Of a DNA stretch of 64,000 bases, positions 1 through 7,945 are shown piece after piece. The translations under genes and the position numbers were made by a program. The notes below the pieces were generated by a model that made no database searches, was not told where the DNA came from, and worked only from the letters and a program-made list of their open reading frames with translations. The DNA lies in NCBI GenBank assembly GCA_017052515.1, contig JAFHKR010000039.1, forward strand, positions 1,984,001 through 2,048,000, written 5' to 3'. The DNA comes from Fictibacillus nanhaiensis (GTDB lineage Bacteria; Bacillota; Bacilli; Bacillales; Fictibacillaceae). Position 1 is the stretch's first letter; each line of letters opens with the position of its first letter.

Positions 1-1197
1 TTAAGATGCTTGTCGAGGAGCTTCAGTTTGCTGTATCGCATGGCGGCTCTTGCTGTATATGATTGTCAATATGAAAGCAAGTACCATCAGGCCAATAATC
101 GTTTGAAACAATACAGAAATGTTAAAAATATCTGCGATCATTCCTCCAAACAATGGACCAAGCATCCTTCCGCCTGTGGCCGTTGAGTTTACGACCCCTT
201 GATAGAATCCAGCTCTTCCTTCAGGAGCGAGTTCTGCAGCGATGGATGGAACACCTGGCCATACGAGCATCTCGCCTATGGTAAGAACGATCATCGCTAC
301 CATAAACCCACTAAAGTCTTTGGCATTTCCCACCATTACAAATGAAATAACAAATATACAATATCCGACCAAAATTTGAGATGTTGTAGAGTGCAGCCAT
401 TTTTTCAAGAAAAGGTTGACTACCGGCTGACCGAGAACGATTAACACACCATTAACGGTCCAAAGCAAACTGTACATTTTTAACGTTACTCCTAGTGATT
501 GTGTATAAGCGGCGATCGTGGACTGCCATTGAACATAACCAATCCATGCCAACAGATACCCTCCACATAAAATCAATAATGCGATAAACGCTTCTTTGTT
601 ATGAATTCTTTTACGTTGAGAAAAAATGGTTTGCACAGAGGCTTCTTCTTTTTCATCTATGTCTTTGAAGCCGAACAACACGATAAGAAAAAATACGAAA
701 GACAGAGTAGAACAACTGATGAAAGATAGTGTAAATGAATAGGAAGCTGCAAATCCACCAAGAGCAGCCCCGAGCGCCACTCCTACATTCTGTGCAATAT
801 AGATTCGGTTAAATGCCTTCCTTCCACCCTCTTTCCACATCGTACCTGCTAAAGCATACATAGATGGAAAAACGATTCCCATTCCAAATCCCATAAAAAC
901 AAGAAGTACACTGTACATCCAAAAATCATGAAACCAGATTAATAAGAAGGAAGTCGTAAATGAAATGGAGACTCCAAGCATTATCGTCTTGTAGCCTCCT
1001 AATTTATCAAACAGCAATCCTCCCGTTAAGTTGCCGATAATTCCAGCACCGGAATTCAACAGAAGAACAATTCCCGCTACGGTAAGTGACTTACCAAGGT
1101 GTTCATGTATAAAAATCGTATTGATCGGCCACAAAAAACTTGAGCCCGTCACATTAAGTGCCATTCCAATAATAAGCAGCCATACTTTCCCTGGCAT
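1..1197 (-). CDS. MFS drug/metabolite efflux transporter (YttB-like)
   Basis: A 398-residue hydrophobic protein with about 12 membrane helices, typical of major facilitator exporters. The N-terminal half carries the GGxxFDKxGxx cytoplasmic loop 2-3 signature (GGLLFDKLGG), which marks MFS antiporters. The reading frame is open upstream, but I start at the ATG giving MPGKVW because a GTGGGGGA ribosome binding site lies 5 nt before it. The frame ends with TAA at the very edge of the window, so the gene is complete. It is divergent from mnmL. The substrate cannot be read from the sequence; a multidrug or sugar efflux role is only a family guess. Confidence 0.82.
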   Translation of the reverse strand: MPGKVWLLIIGMALNVTGSSFLWPINTIFIHEHLGKSLTVAGIVLLLNSGAGIIGNLTGGLLFDKLGGYKTIMLGVSISFTTSFLLIWFHDFWMYSVLLVFMGFGMGIVFPSMYALAGTMWKEGGRKAFNRIYIAQNVGVALGAALGGFAASYSFTLSFISCSTLSFVFFLIVLFGFKDIDEKEEASVQTIFSQRKRIHNKEAFIALLILCGGYLLAWIGYVQWQSTIAAYTQSLGVTLKMYSLLWTVNGVLIVLGQPVVNLFLKKWLHSTTSQILVGYCIFVISFVMVGNAKDFSGFMVAMIVLTIGEMLVWPGVPSIAAELAPEGRAGFYQGVVNSTATGGRMLGPLFGGMIADIFNISVLFQTIIGLMVLAFILTIIYSKSRHAIQQTEAPRQAS

Positions 1198-1362
1198 AAA
1201 TATCCCCCACTTGCTAACTAAGATGTCATAAACCACTCTGTATTTTATTCCTTTTTCCTGCACTTTACAATTTGAAAGTACTGACAACTCCCTTTGCCGC
1301 TCAACGTGCGAACATGCTACAATGTCATATGGTGCTCATCACCGTATGAAGGAGTGAGAAAG

Positions 1363-2328
1363 ATGACACACCTTATGGAAAGACCAGATTATTTTGGAGA
1401 AAAAAGATATTACACATGGAATCAGCATTTAAAGTCCCATTTTGGAGAAAAAATTATTAAAGTGCCACTAGATGGAGGATTCGATTGTCCAAATCGTGAT
1501 GGAAAAGCGGCATTCGGAGGATGTACCTTCTGCTCTCAAAGTGGCTCAGGAGATTTTGCAGGAAACCGCCGTGACGATATCATCACACAATTTCACACCG
1601 TAAAAGAACAAATGCATTCAAAGTGGAAAAAAGGAAAGTATATCGCCTATTTCCAAGCTTTTACGAACACTTATGCTCCTGTTGAGCAACTAAAAGAGCT
1701 GTATGAAACGGTACTTGAACAAGAAGGTGTCGTTGGACTTTCCATTGCTACGAGACCTGACTGTTTACCAGATGATGTGGTCGAATATCTTGCTGACTTA
1801 AATCAACGAACGTACCTTTGGGTCGAGTTAGGACTTCAGACTGTGCATGAACGAACAGCTCTGCTCATTAACAGAGCCCATGATTACCCAACATATGTAG
1901 AAGGGGTAGAAAAACTTCGGAAACATAACATTAGAGTGTGTTCACACATCATTAACGGATTACCGTTAGAAACTCCTGAGATGATGATGGAAACAGCAAG
2001 AGAAGTTGCAAAGCTAGATGTTCAAGGTATAAAAATCCACTTGCTTCATCTTCTAAAAAAGACACCTATGGTCAAACAATATGAACAAGGTATGTTAGAG
2101 TTTCTTGATTTTGAAACATATGTGAAATTAGTTTGTGACCAACTAGAGATTCTTCCTCCACAAATGATGATTCATCGACTAACTGGAGACGGACCATCTG
2201 ATCTTTTAGTCGGGCCGATGTGGAGTTTAAATAAATGGAAAGTATTAAATGCGATTGAAAGTGAACTTAAAAACAGAAATAGTTATCAAGGTAAATTTTT
2301 TAATACGTCAGAGGTGAAGACACGATGA
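1363..2328 (+). CDS. mnmL: Radical SAM protein MnmL (YtqA, TIGR01212 family), tRNA U34 modification
   Basis: A 321-residue radical SAM enzyme. The cluster cysteines are C42, C54 and C57 (DCPNRDGK...GGCTFC), the wide C-x11-C-x2-C spacing of the YtqA subgroup. In B. subtilis and Streptococcus mutans YtqA (renamed MnmL) acts with MnmM in converting cmnm5s2U to mnm5s2U at the tRNA wobble base, in bacteria lacking MnmC. I chose the ATG at 1363 because GAAGGAGTGAG precedes it; the frame extends 23 codons further up without a site. Its stop overlaps the mnmM start (ATGA), so the two are translationally coupled. Confidence 0.9.
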   Translation: MTHLMERPDYFGEKRYYTWNQHLKSHFGEKIIKVPLDGGFDCPNRDGKAAFGGCTFCSQSGSGDFAGNRRDDIITQFHTVKEQMHSKWKKGKYIAYFQAFTNTYAPVEQLKELYETVLEQEGVVGLSIATRPDCLPDDVVEYLADLNQRTYLWVELGLQTVHERTALLINRAHDYPTYVEGVEKLRKHNIRVCSHIINGLPLETPEMMMETAREVAKLDVQGIKIHLLHLLKKTPMVKQYEQGMLEFLDFETYVKLVCDQLEILPPQMMIHRLTGDGPSDLLVGPMWSLNKWKVLNAIESELKNRNSYQGKFFNTSEVKTR

Positions 2329-2900
2329 AATTAGAAGGCGTATTGCCATTTGCCAGAACGCTTCTTCGTTCTTTTTGTGAAGAAGGTGATATCGTAATCG
2401 ACGCCACATGCGGAAACGGAAACGACACGTTGTATCTCTCCAAACTTGTTGGTAAAAATGGTCATGTCTTTGCTTTTGACGTACAAGAACAAGCCATTGC
2501 CAACTCAAAACAGCGCTTGATCGATCAACAAGCTGATGGAAACGTTACTTTTTATCATGCCTCGCATGATACCGTACTGACAAAGTTACCAAGTGAATTT
2601 AAGTCAAAGATCTCTGCTGCCATATTCAACTTAGGATATCTTCCTGGCAGCGATAAGTCCATCACTACAACAGGAGAGTCTACGATCAATGCGATCGAAC
2701 AGCTTCTTCAGTTATTGAAACCAGAAGGTGTTATCATACTGGTGATTTATCATGGACATGAAGAAGGTAAGCTTGAAAAGGAAAGTGTAATGAACTATGT
2801 TACACAGCTGGATCAAAAACAGGCTCATGTTTTACAATATGAATTTATCAATCAAAAAAACGACCCGCCTTTTATAGTCGCAATCGAAAAAAGAGGCTGA
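2325..2900 (+). CDS. mnmM: tRNA mnm5s2U34 methyltransferase MnmM (YtqB)
   Basis: A 191-residue class I SAM-dependent methyltransferase. Motif I is at residues 26-34 (DATCGNGND), followed by the acidic end of strand 2 (FDVQ). The NLGYLPGSDK segment is characteristic of the YtqB family. MnmM methylates nm5s2U34 to mnm5s2U34 on tRNAs decoding split boxes. The ATG overlaps the mnmL stop by 4 nt and the operon ends in a clear hairpin terminator, so the pair forms a two-gene unit matching a two-step pathway. Assignment is firm at family level; activity is inferred from the B. subtilis enzyme. Confidence 0.9.
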   Translation: MKLEGVLPFARTLLRSFCEEGDIVIDATCGNGNDTLYLSKLVGKNGHVFAFDVQEQAIANSKQRLIDQQADGNVTFYHASHDTVLTKLPSEFKSKISAAIFNLGYLPGSDKSITTTGESTINAIEQLLQLLKPEGVIILVIYHGHEEGKLEKESVMNYVTQLDQKQAHVLQYEFINQKNDPPFIVAIEKRG

Positions 2901-2933
2901 ATCCAACTAATGAAAGTTGATTCAGCCTTTTTT
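2893..2933 (+). terminator. Rho-independent terminator of mnmLM
   Basis: GGCTGAAT pairs with ATTCAGCC, continued by CAACT/AGTTG after one bulged base, and is followed by seven T residues. It begins at the end of mnmM. Confidence 0.9.
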
Positions 2934-2980
2934 TAGGATACAGATATGGTCGTTACATATACACGCCGGGGTATTATGTT

Positions 2981-3092
2981 AATCAATCCAGAAATTTGAG
3001 CACGCAATCCAAAAATTTGGGCTGTTTATCCACGAGATTTGCCTCTCAATCCAAAAGTTTTTGTCTTTTATCCACGAGTTTACATTCCTCGA
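2981..3092. repeat. Degenerate tandem array with a 21-nt period
   Basis: Five copies of the core ATCC start at 2986, 3007, 3028, 3049 and 3070, spaced exactly 21 nt apart. Two unit flavours alternate in the later part: AATCCAAAAATTTG-like and TTTATCCACGAG-like. A sixth decayed unit may follow near 3091. There is no coding potential. The array lies between the convergent genes mnmM and ytpB. A second array with the same period and core is at 9165-9275. Confidence 0.75.
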
Positions 3093-3123
3093 CAAATTGC
3101 GCACTCGCTACTACCTTCACATA

Positions 3124-3182
3124 CCCCTCTCCTTAAAGCGAAGCATCCTGAAACGGCAATCAACCTCTTCCAAGTGCAACAA
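3124..3182 (+). repeat. Truncated copy of the dispersed structured repeat (3' part)
   Basis: The segment (AAAGCGAAGCATCCTGAAAC... then TCAACCTCTTCCAAGTGCAA) aligns with the last third of the full repeat at 27022-27189 (AAAGCGAGCAGCCTGGAACG...). The stem-forming front part is missing. It reaches the 3' end of ytpB. Confidence 0.6.
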
Positions 3183-4253
3183 CTATGAGAGAGAAGGTTT
3201 TAATCTTTGATATAATTTACGGTTCACATAAAAGAAATAACTCGTCGCGCCTCCCACTTTAACGAGCTTTGCAGCCATCTTTTTAATTCCAGGGCTCTCA
3301 GACACTTTTCGATCTGCAAGATAGATCCCTAAAAGACCTCTTTGGATCAAGCGGTGAAACCTTGAGTTAGGCAGATTGTCACAGCTTTTCTCTGCTCTTT
3401 CTGCAAAGTATACCATTCGTTCAAGCATGTGCTGATCATTCTTATAATACGTACAAAAGTTTAGATCGCCCTCCAACTTGTCCTCATTTTGATCAATAAA
3501 ATAATCTAAAAGAATATGAAGACCTTGCAGCCATGGAAAGTATCCCTTCTTTATCGTTTCAGCAGATTCTTTCGTGAAATTCCCTTGAAATGCGTAGCTG
3601 ACTAAACAAAAGATACCAAGTGTTGAACCTGCACAAGCTGAGAATTCGTACCAGGTAATATCTGGTAGAACGGATTGATACTCTCCGAACCAACTGATTA
3701 ACCGAGGCTCTCTCTCTTGAACAATGACATGTTTATGTACCTGTAGGTCACCATAAATCGAAGCTAGTCCGATGAGTTCACTTGCGATATTTGGATAAGC
3801 TTTCATCTCAGATAATACGTTTTGACATGTGTAGACAAGTTCGTTTAAATAACCACCATCGTCCTGCTCTTCCCTATAACGATAATAATTGGTTGGGACA
3901 GCACCAGGAGACAGAGCATGAAACATACTTTCATGAAGGGCTCGGAAATCTTTTTCATTCAGTGACGTGCTTCTGTCACAAAGATTATCTAAATAGTCGC
4001 TGATCGTTTGGTACGCCACCACAAACTCGATGGCTTTTTTTCGATGATTACCAGCTAGCAGTGTTAGGATCGCTCCTCCTTCACAATGAAACATCTTATC
4101 AGAAATGCTGCTAACTGCCTGTTTTCTCAATTCTGGGTTAGGAATCTTTTCAGCTCTATCATGCCAGTCCTTAAGAAGATGACTGACAGCCGGAAAAATA
4201 TGCGTATAAACGGAATACATCAATCCCCACGGGTGAACCGGAACTTTGTTCAT
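3183..4253 (-). CDS. ytpB: Tetraprenyl-beta-curcumene synthase YtpB (DUF2600)
   Basis: A 356-residue protein of the DUF2600 family. In B. subtilis YtpB cyclises heptaprenyl diphosphate to tetraprenyl-beta-curcumene, the first step to C35 terpenes (baciterpenes) found in spores. The DYLDNLCDRS segment fits the acidic metal-binding motif of this class. The start is the ATG at 4253, preceded by AAAAGGAG; the frame is open further upstream into the intergenic space. It follows ytpA by about 40 nt and is probably co-transcribed with it. Confidence 0.88.
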   Translation of the reverse strand: MNKVPVHPWGLMYSVYTHIFPAVSHLLKDWHDRAEKIPNPELRKQAVSSISDKMFHCEGGAILTLLAGNHRKKAIEFVVAYQTISDYLDNLCDRSTSLNEKDFRALHESMFHALSPGAVPTNYYRYREEQDDGGYLNELVYTCQNVLSEMKAYPNIASELIGLASIYGDLQVHKHVIVQEREPRLISWFGEYQSVLPDITWYEFSACAGSTLGIFCLVSYAFQGNFTKESAETIKKGYFPWLQGLHILLDYFIDQNEDKLEGDLNFCTYYKNDQHMLERMVYFAERAEKSCDNLPNSRFHRLIQRGLLGIYLADRKVSESPGIKKMAAKLVKVGGATSYFFYVNRKLYQRLKPSLS

Positions 4254-4293
4254 AAGATGGCTCCTTTTGTTTATTTCTTCCTTACCTTTTTCC

Positions 4294-5082
4294 TTAATGT
4301 ACTTCACTATGCAAAAATAAAAATTTTTTCACATAATTAAATACATGATCTCTTTCAGGCTCGTTTAATACTTCATGATAAAGTGACGGGAATTCTTTAT
4401 ACCATTTTTCTTCAATCCCTATAGTGTTAAACCATTGTTTCACTTTTAATTTGTCTACGATTCGGTCATCACCTGCTTGCACGACCATTAAAGGTACATT
4501 TGGAAAATCATGATGATGATCAAAAGCAAGCTTAATCGAACCGATCAACTCGCGGTACCACCTGACAGAAACTTTTTTAACGATTAACTTATCCTCTCGG
4601 TCACGAATGCGAATCTCTTCGTTCCTAGTAGCACTTCCTTCAGGTATGTTAGTTGCTAACCTTACACTCGGAGCGAGTTTGTTTAAAAGGACAGAAACCG
4701 CTTCTTTGCCTTTTGATGGGTATTGGACTAATCCTAAACAAGGAGAAGATAAGATAACCGCTTTTATGTTAAGTTGTTTTTCCATTAACGTTCTTATCAC
4801 AGCTAATCCACCCATGCTATGCCCTAAGATAAATACAGGAAAACCTAGTTTTTCTGCTTCTAGGTACCATTGTTCGATCGTTAATATATAATCATCGAAC
4901 GCTTCTATATGTCCTCTTCTTCTTGTTGACGTGCCTTGACCTGGTAGATCACCTGAAACACAATGATAGCCGGCTTCATTTAATTGCTTGATCACCCAAT
5001 CATACCTGCCGTGATGTTCATTTGCTCCATGCACAACAACGACCGTTCCAATCGCATTTCTTTTCGTTTTCCACGTCCACAT
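4294..5082 (-). CDS. ytpA: Alpha/beta hydrolase YtpA, monoglyceride lipase/phospholipase type
   Basis: A 262-residue serine hydrolase. The nucleophile elbow GHSMGG is at residues 87-92 (Ser89). The oxyanion HGANEH segment is near residue 18, and the late Asp (AGDDRIVD) and His (LYHEVLNEPERD) complete the triad. B. subtilis YtpA is a phospholipase that makes the lysophospholipid antibiotic bacilysocin. Start at MWTWK is favoured by GAAGGTGG four bases upstream; an in-frame ATG seven codons earlier has no site. It is the first gene of the ytpAB unit and is divergent from ytoA. Confidence 0.85.
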   Translation of the reverse strand: MWTWKTKRNAIGTVVVVHGANEHHGRYDWVIKQLNEAGYHCVSGDLPGQGTSTRRRGHIEAFDDYILTIEQWYLEAEKLGFPVFILGHSMGGLAVIRTLMEKQLNIKAVILSSPCLGLVQYPSKGKEAVSVLLNKLAPSVRLATNIPEGSATRNEEIRIRDREDKLIVKKVSVRWYRELIGSIKLAFDHHHDFPNVPLMVVQAGDDRIVDKLKVKQWFNTIGIEEKWYKEFPSLYHEVLNEPERDHVFNYVKKFLFLHSEVH

Positions 5083-5164
5083 TTCTCCACCTTCTCTATT
5101 CATAAGACTTGGTGATTTGCTACACTGTAGTTAGATAAATAATTGATAATAGGAGTGTGTAACC

Positions 5165-5683
5165 ATGATCTACCCATTTGGAGACAAACAACCTAAAATT
5201 TCAGAAACTGCCTTTATTGCAGATTATGTTACCATTACGGGTGACGTTCAGATTGGTGAATATTCTTCCATCTGGTTTAATTCATCCATACGCGGAGATG
5301 TTTCGCCCACGATTATCGGAAACTATGTAAATGTTCAAGATAATTCGGTTCTTCATCAGAGTCCAAACCGCCCTCTGCATTTAAAAGACGGCGTTACTAT
5401 TGGTCATAGTGTTATTTTACATAGTTGTATCATTGAAGAGAACGCATTGATCGGCATGGGTTCTCTTATATTAGATGGAGCTCACATCGGAGAGGGAGCT
5501 TTTATAGGTGCAGGAAGTCTTGTTCCTCCTGGAAAAAAGATACCACCTAACACCTTAGCTTTCGGTCGACCAGCTAAGGTAATCAGAGAGTTAACAGAAG
5601 AAGATATTACGGACATGAACCGAATCCGCCGTGAATATTACGAGAAAGGACAGTATTATAAATCTCTACAACCTAAACGTTAA
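5165..5683 (+). CDS. ytoA: Gamma-carbonic anhydrase-like protein YtoA (left-handed beta-helix)
   Basis: A 172-residue hexapeptide-repeat protein with many [LIV]-G-x4 turns (VQIGEYSSI, VTIGHSVI, ALIGMGSL, AFIGAGSL). The histidines in NSVLH and GHSVILH are the expected Zn ligands of the gamma-CA/PaaY/YrdA family. The family forms trimers with metal sites between subunits. Whether this member hydrates CO2 is unknown; many YrdA-type proteins show weak or no activity. It has AATAGGAGTG upstream of the ATG and stands alone. Its last 11 nt overlap the convergent VOC gene. Confidence 0.88.
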   Translation: MIYPFGDKQPKISETAFIADYVTITGDVQIGEYSSIWFNSSIRGDVSPTIIGNYVNVQDNSVLHQSPNRPLHLKDGVTIGHSVILHSCIIEENALIGMGSLILDGAHIGEGAFIGAGSLVPPGKKIPPNTLAFGRPAKVIRELTEEDITDMNRIRREYYEKGQYYKSLQPKR

Positions 5684-6044
5684 ATTCGATTAGGTTACCA
5701 TCAGGATCACTCACAAAAACTTGGTGCCACTCTGTTTTGTTAGTTGGCTTGTTCACATAAGGGATGTTATGTACGTCTAATATTTTTAATAATTTGTCCA
5801 TATCCTTAACCCTTACGGCAAAATGACCATCTCTGCTATCGATCTCAGTAGTATTTCGCCTAGCCTTACCATCCGGATGAACGATTAAATGAAGCTGCGT
5901 GTCACCAATATCATACCAAACGCCCGGAAAATCAAATTGCGGGCGTTTTTTATTTTGTTTGAAACCAAGAATTCCCTCATAAAAATACAATGACTCTTTT
6001 AAATTGGTTACGAGTAAGGATACATGATGTATGCCTGCATACAT
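5673..6044 (-). CDS. VOC-superfamily protein (glyoxalase/bleomycin resistance fold)
   Basis: A 123-residue single-domain vicinal oxygen chelate protein. It opens with GIHHVSLLV and closes with VFVSDPDGNLIEF, the paired beta-alpha-beta3 signatures of the fold. Likely metal ligands are His6 or His7, the HLIVHP segment and the terminal Glu. Start at 6044 is set by AGAGGTGG upstream; the frame extends 15 codons further without a site. It overlaps the end of ytoA on the opposite strand. The substrate cannot be predicted. Confidence 0.82.
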   Translation of the reverse strand: MYAGIHHVSLLVTNLKESLYFYEGILGFKQNKKRPQFDFPGVWYDIGDTQLHLIVHPDGKARRNTTEIDSRDGHFAVRVKDMDKLLKILDVHNIPYVNKPTNKTEWHQVFVSDPDGNLIEFNV

Positions 6045-6180
6045 GTATGTCCACCTCTTTCTCTTTATGTTTGCCCATAATTTTATCATAGAAATAAATA
6101 ATTGGAGACGAAATCGTACTGAAACTCCTCCCCTTTTGAATACTAATAATAAAAGTTAACCAATGAAAGGAAGTTGTATC

Positions 6181-6399
6181 ATGAGTTCTTCTAATCAAAA
6201 GTCTTATGTTCCTTATCATAGCCCTTACGATCCGTGTCCTCCGATCGGAAAGAAATATTACTCTACTCCTCCAAATCTATATATGGGATTTCAACCTTAT
6301 AATCTTCCACAATACTCACCAAAAGAAGCCCTACAAAAAGGTACACTATGGCCCGCATTCTATGATTATTATGAAAATCCTTATGAAAGAAGGAGGTAA
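6181..6399 (+). CDS. cotJA: Spore coat-associated protein CotJA
   Basis: A 72-residue Pro/Tyr-rich protein (YVPYHSPYDPCPPIGKKYY..., PKEALQKGTLWPAFYDYYEN) matching CotJA. It is the first gene of a cotJABC operon, transcribed in the mother cell under SigE in B. subtilis and needed for assembly of CotJC into the inner coat. AAAGGAAG lies before the chosen ATG; an ATG six codons upstream overlaps that site and is rejected. The next gene begins 5 nt after the stop. I could not identify a convincing SigE promoter by eye. Confidence 0.9.
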   Translation: MSSSNQKSYVPYHSPYDPCPPIGKKYYSTPPNLYMGFQPYNLPQYSPKEALQKGTLWPAFYDYYENPYERRR

Positions 6400-6404
6400 T
6401 TCTC

Positions 6405-6668
6405 GTGCCATCAACCTTACCTGAAGAATTCTATCAGTGGATGGAAGAGCTTCAAGCAGTTGATTTTGTTCTTGTGGAACTTACTTTATATCTTGACACA
6501 CACCCACAGGATCAATCTGCAGTCCAACAATTTAATCAGTTTGCAAAACAAAGAAAACAAATCAAGAGAGCCATTGAGTCAAAATACGGCCCACTCCAGC
6601 AATACGGAAACAGTTATTCAGGCATGCCATGGAACTGGAGTGATGGACCATGGCCATGGCAGGTATAA
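6405..6668 (+). CDS. cotJB: Spore coat protein CotJB
   Basis: An 87-residue protein of the CotJB family (PF12652): EEFYQWMEELQAVDFVLVELTLYLDTHP is the conserved core and a Trp/Gly/Pro-rich tail follows. It starts with GTG behind a perfect AAGGAGGT that overlaps the end of cotJA, so translation is coupled. Its exact biochemical role is unknown; in B. subtilis it is encoded with CotJA and CotJC. Confidence 0.9.
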   Translation: MPSTLPEEFYQWMEELQAVDFVLVELTLYLDTHPQDQSAVQQFNQFAKQRKQIKRAIESKYGPLQQYGNSYSGMPWNWSDGPWPWQV

Positions 6669-6690
6669 AGAGAAAGGAGGTTCATTTTAA

Positions 6691-7260
6691 ATGTGGGTAT
6701 ATGAAAAAAAACTGCAATATCCAGTGAAAGTAACGTCCTGTAATCCTACACTCGCTAAATATTTAATCGAACAATACGGAGGTGCTGATGGAGAACTCGC
6801 AGCAGCTCTTCGGTATTTAAATCAGCGTTATACGATTCCAGATAAAGTGATAGGTCTACTTACGGATATAGGTACAGAAGAATTCGCTCATCTTGAGATG
6901 ATCGCAACCATGATCTACAAGCTGACAAAAGACGCCACACCCGAGCAATTAAAAGCTGCTGGCATCGCAGATCATTATGTCAACCACGATAGCGCCTTAT
7001 TCTACCATAATGCAGCCGGTGTACCGTTTACTGCAAGCTACATAGCTGCAAAAGGTGATCCGATCGCTGATTTATATGAAGATATCGCAGCGGAAGAAAA
7101 AGCACGTGCAACTTACCAGTGGATTATTAATATGTCAGACGATCCTGATCTTAATGACTCTCTCCGTTTCCTAAGAGAAAGAGAGATTATTCATTCTCAA
7201 AGATTCCGGGAGGCAGTTGAAATCTTAAAAGAAGAACGTGATAGAAAAATATTTTTCTAG
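6691..7260 (+). CDS. cotJC: CotJC, manganese-catalase-like spore coat protein
   Basis: A 189-residue ferritin-like four-helix protein homologous to manganese catalases. Di-metal ligand candidates are visible as ExxxH-type motifs (EEFAHLEM near residue 68, EEKARATYQ, REREIIHSQRF near 166). It has AAAGGAGG before its ATG and ends the operon in front of a hairpin terminator. CotJC is an inner coat protein, probably protecting the spore from peroxide; catalysis by this member is inferred. Confidence 0.92.
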   Translation: MWVYEKKLQYPVKVTSCNPTLAKYLIEQYGGADGELAAALRYLNQRYTIPDKVIGLLTDIGTEEFAHLEMIATMIYKLTKDATPEQLKAAGIADHYVNHDSALFYHNAAGVPFTASYIAAKGDPIADLYEDIAAEEKARATYQWIINMSDDPDLNDSLRFLREREIIHSQRFREAVEILKEERDRKIFF

Positions 7261-7289
7261 CCATTCTGCTCTTGCAGGATGGTTTTTTT
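7261..7289 (+). terminator. Terminator of cotJABC
   Basis: CCAT-t-CTGC / GCAG-g-ATGG hairpin with a TCTT loop, followed by seven T residues. Confidence 0.88.
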
Positions 7290-7378
7290 ATAATAATTTC
7301 ATACTGTCTTCATGTTCTCCTTACAATTGTATTTTATTATGATAATAACCAATAAAAAGCATGATAAGGGGGATATTC

Positions 7379-7930
7379 ATGGCAAAAGTAATGAATTGGC
7401 TTTATGAAAAAGAGTGTACATTCTTCAGGCTTATTAATGGAAGACTGCACAGGAACTCAATGGATCATTTCTTTCACTTGTGGACACATCTTGGTGGTGC
7501 AACAGCTACCATCTCAACGAGTATTCTGCTGCTGTTGTTTCTCCCTATGCACTTAAAGTCTTGGGGGATCGTTTGTATGCTGTCCTTATTGATCAGCCAC
7601 ATTCCTGTTGCGATCTCTAAAAAAATGTATCCAAGAAAGAGACCTTATTTAAGTCTTCCAGACACGAACATCGGCGATAACCCGCTAAAAGATCATTCAT
7701 TTCCGTCGGGTCATACAACAGCTGTATTTTCAATCGTCACACCGTTGATACTATTGAATCCCTTTATAGGTATATTTTTATTGATTGCTGCCCTTTTAGT
7801 AGCCATATCTCGAATGTATTTAGGTCTTCACTATCCATCTGATGTACTTGCAGGGATGATTCTCGGCATCAGTTCCAGCTTCTTTTCTTTATTTTTAGTA
7901 AAAAGCTTTATCTTGCCTTACTTTTTTTAA
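7379..7930 (+). CDS. PAP2-family membrane phosphatase (undecaprenyl-diphosphatase-like)
   Basis: A 183-residue integral membrane phosphatase with all three PAP2 signatures: KX6RP (KKMYPRKRP), PSGHT (FPSGHTT) and SRxxxGxHYPSDVLAG. Family members dephosphorylate lipid pyrophosphates such as undecaprenyl-PP (BcrC) or phosphatidylglycerol phosphate. The start has GGGGGA five bases upstream. It lies 15 nt before a glycosyltransferase gene, which suggests a joint role in lipid-linked glycan or glycolipid metabolism; this is inferred from context only. Confidence 0.87.
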   Translation: MAKVMNWLYEKECTFFRLINGRLHRNSMDHFFHLWTHLGGATATISTSILLLLFLPMHLKSWGIVCMLSLLISHIPVAISKKMYPRKRPYLSLPDTNIGDNPLKDHSFPSGHTTAVFSIVTPLILLNPFIGIFLLIAALLVAISRMYLGLHYPSDVLAGMILGISSSFFSLFLVKSFILPYFF

Positions 7931-7945
7931 AAAGGAGATGAAGAA

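Noticed and set aside
2981..3092. Possible CRISPR array from regularly spaced short repeats
   Set aside because: The units are only 21 nt with a 4-12 nt core, there are no 30-40 nt spacers and no cas genes in the window.
6090..6180. SigE promoter for cotJABC
   Set aside because: GAATACTAAT resembles a SigE -10 box, but no -35 element with proper spacing could be seen; operon control is known only from B. subtilis.
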